DNA of 64,000 nucleotides from Neisseria mucosa (GCA_003028315.1 CP028150.1:1860001-1924000), one strand, 5' to 3'. Shown: positions 17,463 to 27,492, numbered from the stretch's first letter. Made by a program: numbers and translations. Notes: a model not told the origin generated them from the letters alone.

Positions 17463-18989
17463 TTATTTCGCCTCGCGGTATTCTGTGTCCGCTTTTTCAA
17501 AACGTTCTTGGATTTCACGAGACGGCTCTTTGTCGGTCAGTGAAACCAGAATAGCGATAATCAAGCAGGCGATAAAGCCGGGGACGATTTCGTACATAGT
17601 CCAAATACCGGTTTCATGTGCAGCCAAAGCCGGTTTTTTGACCCACTCCGCCCACGCCACCACAGTCAGCGCGCCGGCAATCATGCCCGACAAAGCGCCG
17701 TATGCCGTGATGCGTTTCCACAATACCGACAGAATCACAATCGGACCGAACGCCGCGCCGAAGCCTGCCCACGCATAAGACACCAAGCCCAAAACTTTGC
17801 TTTCGGGGTCGGACGCAATCAGGATGGAGATCACAGCAATCGCCAACACCATCAGACGACCCACCCACACCAGCTCTTTTTGCGGCGCATTTTTACGCAA
17901 AAAGCCTTTGTAGAAGTCTTCGGTAATCGCGCTGGAGCAAACCAAAAGCTGGCAAGACAAAGTGGACATGACCGCCGCCAAAATCGCGCTCAAAATAATG
18001 CCTGCAATCCAAGGGTTGAACAATAAAGTAGAAAGCGCGATGAAGATACGTTCGTGGTTGCCCTTCATGGAAGCGGTTTGGTCGGGATTGGCACCAAAAT
18101 ACGCAATGCCGAAATAACCGACCGCCACTGCGCCTGCCAGACACAACACCATCCAAGTCATACCGATGCGGCGTGCGGACACCAGCGATTTCGCGCTTTC
18201 AGCCGCCATAAAGCGCGCCAAAATGTGCGGCTGACCGAAATAGCCCAAGCCCCATGCGGCGGTGGAAATAATGCCGATGACGGTCGTACCGGCAAACAGA
18301 CTGCCGTATTCCTTACCTGTACTTGCGGCAACATTTTGAATCGCGGCAGACATTTGATCTGCACCACCCAGACCCAGATACACCATTACCGGCGTCAAAA
18401 TCAGCGCAAAAATCATCAAAGAAGCTTGCAGCGTATCCGTCCAGCTGACCGCCAAGAATCCGCCCAAGAAGGTATAGGCAATGGTTGCACCCGCACCCAG
18501 CCACATGGCTTGTGTGTAAGTCATGCCTTCAAACAGACTTTGGAATAAGGTTGCCCCCGCCACAATGCCCGAAGCGCAATAAATCGTGAAGAAAAACAGA
18601 ATAATCAGCGCGGAAACCACTTTCATCAAATGTCCGCCCGCGCCGAAGCGGTGGAAGAAATAATCCGGCAGCGTCAGCGCATTGTTGGCATATTCGGTAT
18701 GTACGCGCAGACGGCCCGCCACCAAAAGCCAGTTGAAATACGCGCCGATCACCAAACCGATGGCAATCCAAGCCTCATTCAAACCGCTCAAATAAATCGC
18801 GCCGGGCAGACCCATCAAAAGCCAGCCCGACATATCGGACGCACCCGCCGACATCGCCGTAACAAACGGACCCAAGCTGCGCCCGCCCAAAATATAATCA
18901 TCGAAATTGCGCGTGGAGAAATACGCGGCCAGACCAATCAAGAGAACGGCAATCAGATAGATTGCAAAAGTGATATACATGGGATTCAT
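17463..18989 (-). CDS. putP: Sodium/proline symporter PutP
   Basis: Inner-membrane sodium:solute symporter importing proline. The 508 residues contain about 13 hydrophobic segments; SAGASDMSGWLLMGLPG near residues 47-65 and the downstream GRLRVHTEYANNALTLPDYF region are characteristic of PutP. Its position upstream of putA on the same strand supports proline as substrate. GAGGAA lies six bases before the ATG at 18989, which decides between this and the ATG three codons downstream. Confidence 0.95.
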   Translation of the reverse strand: MNPMYITFAIYLIAVLLIGLAAYFSTRNFDDYILGGRSLGPFVTAMSAGASDMSGWLLMGLPGAIYLSGLNEAWIAIGLVIGAYFNWLLVAGRLRVHTEYANNALTLPDYFFHRFGAGGHLMKVVSALIILFFFTIYCASGIVAGATLFQSLFEGMTYTQAMWLGAGATIAYTFLGGFLAVSWTDTLQASLMIFALILTPVMVYLGLGGADQMSAAIQNVAASTGKEYGSLFAGTTVIGIISTAAWGLGYFGQPHILARFMAAESAKSLVSARRIGMTWMVLCLAGAVAVGYFGIAYFGANPDQTASMKGNHERIFIALSTLLFNPWIAGIILSAILAAVMSTLSCQLLVCSSAITEDFYKGFLRKNAPQKELVWVGRLMVLAIAVISILIASDPESKVLGLVSYAWAGFGAAFGPIVILSVLWKRITAYGALSGMIAGALTVVAWAEWVKKPALAAHETGIWTMYEIVPGFIACLIIAILVSLTDKEPSREIQERFEKADTEYREAK

Positions 18990-19510
18990 GTACTATTCCT
19001 CATCTAAAACTTCAAAATCACGGGCTGATGAAATTGCAGGCAATCCACGCCCAAACATTTTTCTAATTAAAATACAGCGGAAATTCTCGCGTTTTTACGG
19101 ATACGCGGAACAAATCATTTTCAATTACAACAAGATAAGTAAAAAAATCCTATTGATTTGTAAATAATCCAATCCAGCATACCGTAAAAATTCCCACTTG
19201 CAAAGGCAGCGCAAACAGGTTCACCGCACAATGCGGACACGCCAATCAAAATACCATGTAAAACAAAATATTATGAAAATCTATTAAAAAATCTTGTTTT
19301 CAAACCTTGAAACTATCTTTCCTAATACCAAAACAATCCGCACAATTTTTCAGTAGTTAAACAACAGCTAAAACGGATCAACCCAAATTCCGCCTTAAAA
19401 CTACCTTGCTTCATTTTCAGACGACATTTTCAAAAACCAGCCCGCCAACGCCTGCCGTTTCCTATATAATTCCCGCATTATCGACTGTCGCGCAATATCA
19501 ATATATCGTC
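18990..19510. other. AT-rich divergent regulatory region between putP and ubiB
   Basis: 521 bp without a supported gene, unusually AT-rich around 19060-19360, with one DUS near 19419. It must carry the promoters of both putP and ubiB, but I could not single out convincing -35/-10 pairs. Confidence 0.5.
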
Positions 19511-21022
19511 ATGAAACGGCTCAAACGCATCAAAACCATCCTCCGCACGCTTTATCTCTACCGCCTCGCCGAGCTGTTTGCCGCGCTTGTCCGTCCGGGC
19601 TGGGCGCGGACGATGTTGAAAATGCTGCCGCAGTCGTCTGAATTGGAAAACGAACCGCCTGCCGTCCGCCTGCGCCTTGCCCTAGAAAGCCTGGGGCCGA
19701 TTTTCATCAAATTCGGGCAGGTTCTGTCCACACGCCCCGATTTGATTCCGCATGATTACGCGGTCGAACTGGCAAAGCTGCAAGACCAAGTCCCGCCGTT
19801 TGATGCGCAGCTTTCACGCTCGCAAATCGAAAAATCACTGGGGCAATCCATCGAAACGCTGTATGCGGAATTTGAAACCGAACCCGTCGCCAGCGCATCC
19901 ATCGCCCAAGTACACAAAGCCCGCCTGCATTCGGGCGAACAAGTGGCGGTCAAAGTCTTGCGTCCCAACCTTTTACCCGTTATCGAACAGGATTTGTCGC
20001 TGATGCGCTTCGGCGCGGCTTGGGTCGAGCGACTGTTTGCCGACGGCAAGCGTTTGAAACCGCGTGAAGTAGTGGCGGAGTTTGACAAATACCTGCATGA
20101 CGAGTTGGACTTGATGCGCGAAGCCGCCAATGCCAGCCAACTCGGACGCAATTTCCAAAACAGCAATATGCTGATTGTGCCGAAGGTGTTTTACGACTAC
20201 TGCACCAGCGACGTACTGACCATCGAATGGATGGACGGCACGCCGGTATCCGATATCGCCAAACTCAAAGCAGACGGCATTGATTTGCACAAACTTGCCG
20301 ATTACGGTGTGGAAATCTTCTTCACACAAGTTTTCCGCGACGGCTTTTTCCATGCGGATATGCACCCCGGCAATATTCTGGTCGCCACCGACAACTGCTA
20401 CATTGCCCTCGATTTCGGCATCGTCGGCACGCTGACCGATTACGACAAACGCTATCTCGCCATCAACTTCCTCGCCTTCTTCAACCGCGATTACCACCGC
20501 GTCGCCACCGCCCACATCGAATCGGGCTGGGTGCCTGCTGATACGCGCGCGGAAGAATTGGAAGCCGCCGTCCGCGCCGTGTGCGAGCCGGTGTTCAACA
20601 AACCGATTTCGCAAATTTCCTTCGGCTTAGTACTGATGCGCCTGTTTGAAGTCAGCCGCCGCTTCAATGTTGAAATCCAGCCGCAGCTTGTACTGCTGCA
20701 AAAAACGCTGCTCAACATCGAAGGCTTGGGACGGCAGCTTGATCCCGATTTGGACTTGTGGAAAACCGCCAAACCGTTTTTAGTGAAGTGGATGAACGAA
20801 CAGGTCGGACCTAAAGCCTTTTTGCGCAACCTCAAAAACGAAGCCCCCGACTGGGCGCAAATCATCCCTTCCCTGCCGCGCAAAATCAATGCGCTGGTTG
20901 ATGAAAACCGCCAGCAGGAAATGCGCGATGCCTATATCCATTTGGTTAAAGTACAGCAGCGGCAAAGCATGTGGCTGGGCGTGATTGCGATTGTGTTGCT
21001 GCTGATTTTACTGTTTGATTAA
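19511..21022 (+). CDS. ubiB: Ubiquinone biosynthesis protein UbiB (atypical kinase family)
   Basis: Membrane-anchored member of the ABC1/ADCK/UbiB protein-kinase-like family required for ubiquinone synthesis. It has 503 residues. KFGQ (the KxGQ motif) is near residue 66, the Ala-rich loop ASASIAQVH replaces the usual Gly-rich loop near 128, HADMHPGNIL is at about 281 and DFG at about 301. The C terminus ends in a hydrophobic helix after KVQQRQSMWLG. I start at 19511 (MKRLKRI); an in-frame TTG at 19406 would translate through a DUS and has no support. Confidence 0.95.
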   Translation: MKRLKRIKTILRTLYLYRLAELFAALVRPGWARTMLKMLPQSSELENEPPAVRLRLALESLGPIFIKFGQVLSTRPDLIPHDYAVELAKLQDQVPPFDAQLSRSQIEKSLGQSIETLYAEFETEPVASASIAQVHKARLHSGEQVAVKVLRPNLLPVIEQDLSLMRFGAAWVERLFADGKRLKPREVVAEFDKYLHDELDLMREAANASQLGRNFQNSNMLIVPKVFYDYCTSDVLTIEWMDGTPVSDIAKLKADGIDLHKLADYGVEIFFTQVFRDGFFHADMHPGNILVATDNCYIALDFGIVGTLTDYDKRYLAINFLAFFNRDYHRVATAHIESGWVPADTRAEELEAAVRAVCEPVFNKPISQISFGLVLMRLFEVSRRFNVEIQPQLVLLQKTLLNIEGLGRQLDPDLDLWKTAKPFLVKWMNEQVGPKAFLRNLKNEAPDWAQIIPSLPRKINALVDENRQQEMRDAYIHLVKVQQRQSMWLGVIAIVLLLILLFD

Positions 21023-21036
21023 AAATCTATAAACAC

Positions 21037-21100
21037 AAAAGGTCGCCTGAAAACGCCAACCGCTCCCATCGCATGGAAAACGCGCTTTTCAGACGACCTT
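21037..21100 (+). terminator. DUS-based hairpin with one degenerate copy, terminator of ubiB
   Basis: AAAAGGTCGCCTGAAAACGC faces GCGCTTTTCAGACGACCTTT across about 27 bases. The first copy has GCCTGAA instead of GTCTGAA, so uptake activity of that arm may be reduced while the stem survives as a G-U or mismatch. Confidence 0.6.
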
Positions 21101-21169
21101 TACAGTTTTTGAGTCATTCCCCGATATGCTATAATCCGCCGTTAAACTTTTATCTTTTCAGGAAAAACC

Positions 21170-22261
21170 ATGAGCTTGAAATGCGGCATCGTCGGCCTGC
21201 CCAACGTCGGCAAATCCACCCTCTTTAACGCGCTGACCCAATCGGGCATCGAAGCGGCGAACTATCCCTTCTGCACCATCGAACCCAACGTCGGCATCGT
21301 CGAAGTGCCCGACCCGCGCATGGCGGAACTGGCGAAAATCGTCAATCCGCAAAAAATGCAGCCCGCCATCGTCGAGTTCGTCGACATTGCCGGTTTGGTT
21401 GCAGGCGCGAGCAAAGGCGAAGGCTTGGGCAACCAGTTCCTCGCCAACATCCGCGAAACCGACGCCATCGTCAACGTTGTGCGCTGCTTTGACGACGACA
21501 ACATCGTCCACGTTTCCGGCAAAGTCGATCCGATTGCCGACATCGAAACCATCGGCACCGAACTGGCGCTTGCCGACCTCGCCAGCGTCGAAAAAGCCAT
21601 CGTCCGCGAAGAAAAACGCGCCCGCTCAGGCGACAAAGACGCGCAAAAACTGGTCGAGCTGTGCAAAAAACTGCTGCCGCATCTGGACGAAGGCAAACCT
21701 GTCCGCTCCTTCGGTTTGGACGCGGAAGAACTCGCCATGCTCAAACCGCTGTTCCTGCTCACCGCCAAACCCGCCATGTATGTCGGCAACGTTGCTGAAG
21801 ACGGTTTTGAAAACAATCCGCACCTCGACCGCCTGAAAGAATTGGCTGAAAAAGAAAACGCCCCCGTCGTTGCCGTTTGCGCCGCGATGGAGAGCGAAAT
21901 CGCCGAATTGGAAGAAGACGAAAAAGCCGAATTCCTCGCTGAAATGGGCTTGGAAGAACCCGGCCTGAACCGCCTGATTCGTGCCGGCTACAATCTCTTG
22001 GGCCTGCAAACCTACTTCACCGCCGGCGTCAAAGAAGTCCGCGCCTGGACCATCCACAAAGGCGACACCGCCCCGCAAGCCGCCGGCGTCATCCACACCG
22101 ACTTCGAACGCGGCTTCATCCGCGCCCAAGTCATTTCCTACGACGACTTTGTCTCACTCGGCGGCGAAGCCAAAGCCAAAGAAGCCGGCAAAATGCGCGT
22201 AGAAGGCAAGGAATATGTCGTGCAAGACGGCGATGTGATGCACTTCCTGTTTAACGTATAA
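21170..22261 (+). CDS. ychF: Ribosome-binding ATPase YchF
   Basis: Obg-related P-loop protein that prefers ATP and interacts with ribosomes. The 363 residues are the standard length: GLPNVGKS at 9-16, the switch region NYPFCTIEPNVG, DIAGLVAGASKGEGLGN and a C-terminal TGS-like domain with HTDFERGFIRAQV. AGGAAA precedes the ATG at 21170. It lies 147 bp after ubiB, separated by a hairpin. Confidence 0.97.
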   Translation: MSLKCGIVGLPNVGKSTLFNALTQSGIEAANYPFCTIEPNVGIVEVPDPRMAELAKIVNPQKMQPAIVEFVDIAGLVAGASKGEGLGNQFLANIRETDAIVNVVRCFDDDNIVHVSGKVDPIADIETIGTELALADLASVEKAIVREEKRARSGDKDAQKLVELCKKLLPHLDEGKPVRSFGLDAEELAMLKPLFLLTAKPAMYVGNVAEDGFENNPHLDRLKELAEKENAPVVAVCAAMESEIAELEEDEKAEFLAEMGLEEPGLNRLIRAGYNLLGLQTYFTAGVKEVRAWTIHKGDTAPQAAGVIHTDFERGFIRAQVISYDDFVSLGGEAKAKEAGKMRVEGKEYVVQDGDVMHFLFNV

Positions 22262-22638
22262 ACCCAATGCAACAGGTTTTCAGACGACCTCCCGATACTT
22301 TTTGAGTCGGGCAAGGTCGTCTGAAACCTGTTCTGAACAATTATTCGGGTTCACCTTGCCATGGAAATGGAAGCGTATAAAAACTCAAACCCGATTAAGC
22401 CCTATCTCATTAATTATAAAAATAAAATATTAAATCCACATCTTAAAACTATCACCTGAGTTTTCAATCTAACTACCCAATCAACCCGACGCCATCAACA
22501 ATTATTCTAAAGCAGCCTACCCACACACTCCATACCTGATTTGAGTAACCAACCGTAATCCGATATACCATTAACCCTTATAAAAATTATCTTTCAGACG
22601 ACCTCTGCATTGCCGGCTCTATTTAAAGTAAAAATATT
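22262..22638. other. AT-rich gap with a DUS hairpin between ychF and the acyltransferase gene
   Basis: Holds the hairpin at 22274-22330, then about 300 bp of AT-rich sequence with a single DUS near 22592. No gene, repeat or clear promoter was recognised. Its base composition differs from the GC-rich genes on the left. Confidence 0.5.
22274..22330 (+). terminator. Inverted DUS pair, terminator of ychF
   Basis: GGTTTTCAGACGACCTCCCGA and its near-complement TCGGGCAAGGTCGTCTGAAACC form a long stem beginning 13 bp past the stop. Confidence 0.7.
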
Positions 22639-24513
22639 ATGAGTAAAGTCTTATCTTACCGTCCTGACATTGATACATTGCGCGCCATTGCCGTTTTATC
22701 CGTCGTAGCTTTCCATATCGAAAAGAACTGGTTGCCAGGCGGTTTTCTCGGTGTCGATATTTTCTTCGTGATTTCAGGCTTTTTGATTACGATGATTATC
22801 CATCGTGAAATGAGTCAGGGAATTTTCTCTTTTAAAACGTTTTATATCCGCCGCATCAAACGGATTCTGCCTGCATTTTTTGCCGTATTAATCGCAACGC
22901 TGATAGGCGGCTTTCTTTTATTCACCAAAGATGATTTCTTTCTTTTGTGGAAATCCTCACTGGCTGCTTTGGGTTTCGCATCCAATCTGTATTTCGCAAA
23001 AGGACAAGGCTATTTCGATCCGGCACAGGAAGAAAAGCCTCTGCTCCATATCTGGTCTTTATCGGTCGAAGAACAATACTACTTTGTCTTTCCGATATTG
23101 CTGCTGCTCGTCGTCCGCAAAAGCTGGCGCGTTCAGTTTGGCTTTCTCATCGCGTTATGTGTGTTAAGCCTTGCCGCTTCCTTTATGCCTTCTTCACTGG
23201 ATAAATATTACCTCCCCCATCTGCGTGCCTGCGAAATGCTGGTCGGGTCGTTAACCGCCGTATGGATGCAATATCAACAACAGCAGAAACTTTCTATCGG
23301 CAAACAATATGCTGCCGCAGGTACTTTATTTTCCGTCTGCATACTGTTTGTCTGTCTGTTTGCCTACACGGAACAAACCGCTTATTTTCCAGGCCCTGCC
23401 GCTTTGATTCCTTGCCTGGCTTCGGCAGCACTGATTTATTTCAATCATTTCGACCACCCGCTTAAAAAATTTTTCCAATGGAAAATCACCGTTGCCATCG
23501 GCTTGATTTCCTATTCACTTTATCTGTGGCATTGGCCTATATTGGCCTTTATGCGCTATATCGGTCCGGACAACCTGCCTCCTTATTCAACAGCGGCAGC
23601 GATCGTCCTGATGGTGGTACTTTCCTTGATTTCTTATTTCTGCATAGAAAAACCGTTTAAAAATTGGAAAGGCTCGTTTGTACAATCTGCCTCGTGGATT
23701 TATGCCCTCCCCATGCTGATTTTGGCCGTAGGCTCTTTTTTCGCGATGAAGCTGCCGTTTATGGCGCAATATGACCGTATGGGATTGGCACGCTCCTACA
23801 CTTCCTGTCATAACAATACCGACAAACAATGCCTTTGGGGAGATACGGAAAAACAGCCGGAATTGCTGATTTTGGGCGACTCTCACGCCGACCAATACAA
23901 AACATTCTTTGACGCAGTGGGCAAAAAAGAAAAATGGTCTGCAACCATGGTTTCTGCCGACAGTTGCGCCTATGTAGAAGGCTACTCAGCCCGAGTGTTC
24001 AAACAAAATGCCTCCTGTCGCGCCTTTTATCAGTATGCACAAGAGCATCTGCCTCGATATTCAAAAGTGCTTTTGGCCATGCGCTGGGGCAACCAAATGC
24101 CGGAAAACAGCAATTCTGTTTCTTATGATGCTGATTTCTTTAAAAAATTCGACACCATGCTGCAAACACTATCTTCTGAGAAACAAATTGTTTACCTCAT
24201 GACGGACAACCAAACCTTGTCTTACAACGCCCTGCGCGCCTATATGCTGTCTTCCCGTATACCGGGTTACCGCCAAAACCTGCATTCGGACGATGAAGCG
24301 ACCACGAAAGGCAATCTCCGTATTAGGGAACTGGCAGCCAAATATCCTAATGTCCATATCATTGATGCTGCAGCCCTTATTCCGAAAGATTTTAAAATCG
24401 ACGGATTGCCGGTTTACTCGGATAAAGACCATATCAACCCTTACGGCGGAATAGAATTGGCGAAACTTTTTTCCGAAAAGAATAAACTCCTCGATACGCA
24501 CCATAGCCATTGA
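22639..24513 (+). CDS. Membrane O-acyltransferase with C-terminal SGNH domain (OafA/OatA type; PglI-like)
   Basis: A 624-residue inner-membrane protein. The first 370 residues form an acyltransferase-3 domain with about ten membrane helices; YRPDIDTLRAIAVLSVVAFH near the start and SLSVEEQYYFVFPILL are diagnostic. The C-terminal part is a periplasmic SGNH hydrolase-like domain with LGDSHADQ near 412 and DKDHINP near 594, giving Ser, Asp and His of a catalytic triad. Such enzymes acetylate surface or periplasmic glycans. In Neisseria the pilin-glycan O-acetylase PglI has this architecture, and I recall it beside tyrS, as here; that identification is an inference. AT content is higher than in neighbours and the ribosome site is weak. 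Confidence 0.85.
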   Translation: MSKVLSYRPDIDTLRAIAVLSVVAFHIEKNWLPGGFLGVDIFFVISGFLITMIIHREMSQGIFSFKTFYIRRIKRILPAFFAVLIATLIGGFLLFTKDDFFLLWKSSLAALGFASNLYFAKGQGYFDPAQEEKPLLHIWSLSVEEQYYFVFPILLLLVVRKSWRVQFGFLIALCVLSLAASFMPSSLDKYYLPHLRACEMLVGSLTAVWMQYQQQQKLSIGKQYAAAGTLFSVCILFVCLFAYTEQTAYFPGPAALIPCLASAALIYFNHFDHPLKKFFQWKITVAIGLISYSLYLWHWPILAFMRYIGPDNLPPYSTAAAIVLMVVLSLISYFCIEKPFKNWKGSFVQSASWIYALPMLILAVGSFFAMKLPFMAQYDRMGLARSYTSCHNNTDKQCLWGDTEKQPELLILGDSHADQYKTFFDAVGKKEKWSATMVSADSCAYVEGYSARVFKQNASCRAFYQYAQEHLPRYSKVLLAMRWGNQMPENSNSVSYDADFFKKFDTMLQTLSSEKQIVYLMTDNQTLSYNALRAYMLSSRIPGYRQNLHSDDEATTKGNLRIRELAAKYPNVHIIDAAALIPKDFKIDGLPVYSDKDHINPYGGIELAKLFSEKNKLLDTHHSH

Positions 24514-24531
24514 TCCGATTAAATTTGTTAC

Positions 24532-24562
24532 AATTAGCGGTTTGCAAAACCGCTAATTTTTT
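24532..24562 (+). terminator. Intrinsic terminator of the acyltransferase gene
   Basis: Perfect 12-bp stem AATTAGCGGTTT / AAACCGCTAATT, three-base loop and a T run, ending 11 bp before the tyrS start. It is not built from uptake sequences. Being so close to tyrS it could also act as a leader attenuator, but no Tyr-specific element is visible. Confidence 0.8.
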
Positions 24563-24573
24563 GAAAGATACCG

Positions 24574-25869
24574 ATGAGCGTCATCCAAGACCTACAATCG
24601 CGCGGCTTAATCGCGCAAACTACCGACATCGAAGCCTTAGACGCTTTGTTGAACGAACAAAAAATCGCCCTCTACTGCGGTTTCGACCCGACCGCCGACA
24701 GCCTGCATATCGGCCACTTGTTGCCCGTGTTGGCATTGCGCCGTTTCCAACAGGCAGGACATACGCCGATTGCTTTGGTGGGCGGCGCGACCGGTATGAT
24801 CGGCGACCCCAGCTTCAAAGCGGTGGAGCGCAGCTTGAATTCCGCTGAAACCGTTGCCGGCTGGGTAGAAAGCATCCGTAACCAACTGAAACCATTTTTG
24901 AGCTTCGAAGGCGAAAACGCCGCCATTATGGCGAACAATGCCGACTGGTTCGGCAGCATGAACTGCCTCGACTTCCTGCGCGACATCGGCAAGCATTTTT
25001 CCGTCAACGCCATGCTGAACAAGGAATCCGTCAAACAGCGTATCGAGCGCGACGATGTGGGCATTTCCTTCACCGAGTTCGCCTACTCCCTGCTGCAAGG
25101 CTACGACTTTGCCGAATTGAACAAGCGTCATGGCGCGGTTTTGGAAATCGGCGGCTCCGACCAATGGGGCAATATTACTGCCGGTATCGACTTGACACGT
25201 CGTCTGAATCAAAAACAAGTATTCGGTCTGACCCTACCGCTGGTCACCAAATCCGACGGCACCAAATTCGGCAAAACCGAAGGCGGCGCGGTATGGCTGA
25301 ACGCGAAGAAAACCTCGCCGTATCAGTTCTACCAGTTCTGGCTGAAAGTTGCCGATGCCGATGTGTATAAATTCCTGAAATACTTCACCTTCCTGTCTAT
25401 CGAAGAAATCGACGCCATCGAAGCGAAAGACAAAGCCAGCGGCACCAAACCCGAAGCGCAACGCATCCTCGCCGAAGAAATGACCCGCCTGATTCACGGC
25501 GAAGCCGCCCTGCAAGCCGCGCAGCGCATTTCCGAAAGCCTGTTTGCCGAAGACCAAAGCAGCCTGACGGAAAGTGACTTCGAACAGCTCGCCCTCGACG
25601 GCCTGCCCGCATTTGAAGTTTCAGACGACCTCAACGTCGTCGAAGCCTTGGTTAAAACCGGCTTGGCGTCTTCCAACAAAGAAGCGCGCGGTTTTGTGAA
25701 CAGCAAAGCGGTATTGCTCAACGGTCAATCCGCCGAATTGAACAACCCGAACCACGCCGCCGAACGCCCTGACGATGCCTATCTGCTGACCGACGCGCAC
25801 AAACGCTTCGGCAAATACACCATCGTACGGCGCGGCAAACGCAACCACGCGCTCTTGGTTTGGAAATAA
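24574..25869 (+). CDS. tyrS: Tyrosyl-tRNA synthetase
   Basis: Class I synthetase charging tRNA-Tyr. It has 431 residues: HIGHLLP (the HIGH motif) near residue 47, GGSDQWGNITAG in the tyrosine-binding fold, KFGKT near 230 (the KMSKS equivalent), and a C-terminal S4-like RNA-binding domain from about 360. GAAAGAT precedes the ATG. A DUS lies in frame near 25618-25631, encoding part of the linker before the S4 domain. Confidence 0.97.
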   Translation: MSVIQDLQSRGLIAQTTDIEALDALLNEQKIALYCGFDPTADSLHIGHLLPVLALRRFQQAGHTPIALVGGATGMIGDPSFKAVERSLNSAETVAGWVESIRNQLKPFLSFEGENAAIMANNADWFGSMNCLDFLRDIGKHFSVNAMLNKESVKQRIERDDVGISFTEFAYSLLQGYDFAELNKRHGAVLEIGGSDQWGNITAGIDLTRRLNQKQVFGLTLPLVTKSDGTKFGKTEGGAVWLNAKKTSPYQFYQFWLKVADADVYKFLKYFTFLSIEEIDAIEAKDKASGTKPEAQRILAEEMTRLIHGEAALQAAQRISESLFAEDQSSLTESDFEQLALDGLPAFEVSDDLNVVEALVKTGLASSNKEARGFVNSKAVLLNGQSAELNNPNHAAERPDDAYLLTDAHKRFGKYTIVRRGKRNHALLVWK

Positions 25870-25880
25870 GCCTTAAATGA

Positions 25881-25917
25881 CAAAGGTCGTCTGAAAACGC
25901 TTTTCAGACGACCTTTC
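25881..25917. terminator. Inverted DUS pair between convergent tyrS and the sulfatase-fold gene
   Basis: AAAGGTCGTCTGAAAA pairs with TTTTCAGACGACCTTT around a three-base loop. The position suits bidirectional termination. Confidence 0.8.
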
Positions 25918-25936
25918 CCATATTTCACCAAATAAC

Positions 25937-27358
25937 TCAATCCTTCACTTTAAAATGTAACCAGGCAACCTGCCCCTGTTCCAAATATTTGATTGTTTCA
26001 CCAATATTCTTCACAGGAGGCGGATGGTCACCAACAACAATGACTTCTACTCCCTTCATCTCCGGGCGTTTGACCAATTCTGCTAAGCCATCGAAAAATT
26101 GAGTGTGCAAGCTGAAATTACGGCATAAGTCCGTATCGGTAGGCAGGCCATATTGCTCACACTGCAAACGATGGTCAAACAAATCCGATTCAGGATAATC
26201 CGCATGGCTGGTCAGCGTCATCCAATAGAATAACCCTTTGTTATATTTCCCAAAGAATGATGAAACCTCATCAAACAACACGCTGTCGCATACCCCGCCA
26301 AATGCCGAGCAAGTCTTCTTACCGATCATATTCTCGGCTGTTTTTACTTCCTCAAAGCCTGCTTTCGGATACCAACTGAAGCGGTCATAAAGCGCGCTGC
26401 TCGCCCCATGCAGGGCAAAGGTCCGATAGCCTTCTTTCTTCATAAGATTGGGCAGGCATTGGGCAAACTTTTCATCCGGAGCGCGGCGCAACCCAAAACC
26501 ATGTACCCTGCTGTAAGAACAAAGCTCCCGCATCTCGCCCTCTACAGTCGCTCCGATAAAATTAAAACTGCCGCTTTCCCAAACTGAAAAACGATCTTTT
26601 TGCTCCGACAACTTAGCAAGTACCGCATCCTGCAAAGCCTGCTTGTCGGGCTGTCCCCAAGATTCTGCAACTATCATGAGAATCTTGTCCGATTGGGGCT
26701 TCAGCAAATGCGATGCCGCCCTTTGCTGATTCTTCAGAGGCATAAATACAGGACTCTGAAACCCCTGCTTGATAAAGTCGGCATTCTGACTACTCGAATA
26801 AAGCAGATACTGACTTTTCGCATAATAAAAATTATTCGCCCCGAAAAGATTAAACTGCGCCGAACGCTCGTAATACTGCAAATGCCCGGTAAAATAAGCC
26901 GCAATCAAAAGCGGAACAACCAATACCGAAACATGGAAAAAATCGGTTTTATCGGCCGTTTTGGACAAGATCAAAGGCATCAGTAAAAGATACAGCAGCA
27001 AACTGCCCGTCAATACCTGATAAAGCAAAGGCGCCTTCATAATAAAGGGCGCAAGGTATATAGCCCCCAGCAAATCCATAAACGGGAACTGCTGCATTAC
27101 CAGCATCAACACATCAAACAGCAACGCAGCCCAAAAAAGCAGTACCCCCGCCCATTTGGCGGGTTTCCACCCGAGCGCAAACAAAGCCGCCGCCGCAATA
27201 TAATCCAAATTGATAATCGGACGCGCCGTTCCTGTAAGCCCTGCCAAAATCCAAAAAAGCAGATTCGGCAATACAACGAGCAATAGTGCATAAGCAAAAT
27301 ACTTCAGCCGCAACGACGGCAATCTAATTTGCTTCGATAAAAGAGAAGAAGGCTCCAT
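25937..27358 (-). CDS. Membrane sulfatase/LTA-synthase-fold protein (alkaline phosphatase superfamily)
   Basis: A 473-residue protein with about five membrane helices in the first 190 residues and a soluble C-terminal domain of the sulfatase/phosphoglycerol transferase fold. VAESWG, GATVEGEMRELC (carrying the likely nucleophile Thr) and VVGDHPPP are recognisable metal- or active-site motifs. By family it could transfer a phospho-group from a lipid onto a surface glycan, but it is shorter than lipid A phosphoethanolamine transferases and the substrate is unknown. I start at 27358 (MEPSS), preceded by AGGGA. An in-frame ATG at 27451 adds 31 residues but sits five bases from a DUS hairpin with no ribosome site. 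Confidence 0.75.
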   Translation of the reverse strand: MEPSSLLSKQIRLPSLRLKYFAYALLLVVLPNLLFWILAGLTGTARPIINLDYIAAAALFALGWKPAKWAGVLLFWAALLFDVLMLVMQQFPFMDLLGAIYLAPFIMKAPLLYQVLTGSLLLYLLLMPLILSKTADKTDFFHVSVLVVPLLIAAYFTGHLQYYERSAQFNLFGANNFYYAKSQYLLYSSSQNADFIKQGFQSPVFMPLKNQQRAASHLLKPQSDKILMIVAESWGQPDKQALQDAVLAKLSEQKDRFSVWESGSFNFIGATVEGEMRELCSYSRVHGFGLRRAPDEKFAQCLPNLMKKEGYRTFALHGASSALYDRFSWYPKAGFEEVKTAENMIGKKTCSAFGGVCDSVLFDEVSSFFGKYNKGLFYWMTLTSHADYPESDLFDHRLQCEQYGLPTDTDLCRNFSLHTQFFDGLAELVKRPEMKGVEVIVVGDHPPPVKNIGETIKYLEQGQVAWLHFKVKD

Positions 27359-27455
27359 CAGCAAATCCCTAGAAAAATAAATAATGATGAAAAAACTAAG
27401 CAAACGCCATGCCAAACAATAAAACAGGGAATAAGAAGCATCCTCAACCATGTAA

Positions 27456-27492
27456 AAGGTCGTCTGAAAACACTTTCAGACGACCTTTTAGC
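27456..27492. terminator. Inverted DUS pair upstream of the sulfatase-fold gene
   Basis: AAAGGTCGTCTGAAAA and TTTCAGACGACCTTTTA around a short loop. It lies between the second pilin gene (same strand) and the sulfatase-fold gene and would stop read-through from the pilins. Confidence 0.7.

Noticed and set aside
19406..19510. 35-codon extension of ubiB from TTG
   Set aside because: The extension encodes a DUS and lacks a ribosome site; the family starts at MKRLKRI.
27358..27451. Upstream start of the sulfatase-fold gene adding a hydrophobic segment
   Set aside because: It sits next to a DUS hairpin without a ribosome site and uses rare codons; kept only as an alternative.
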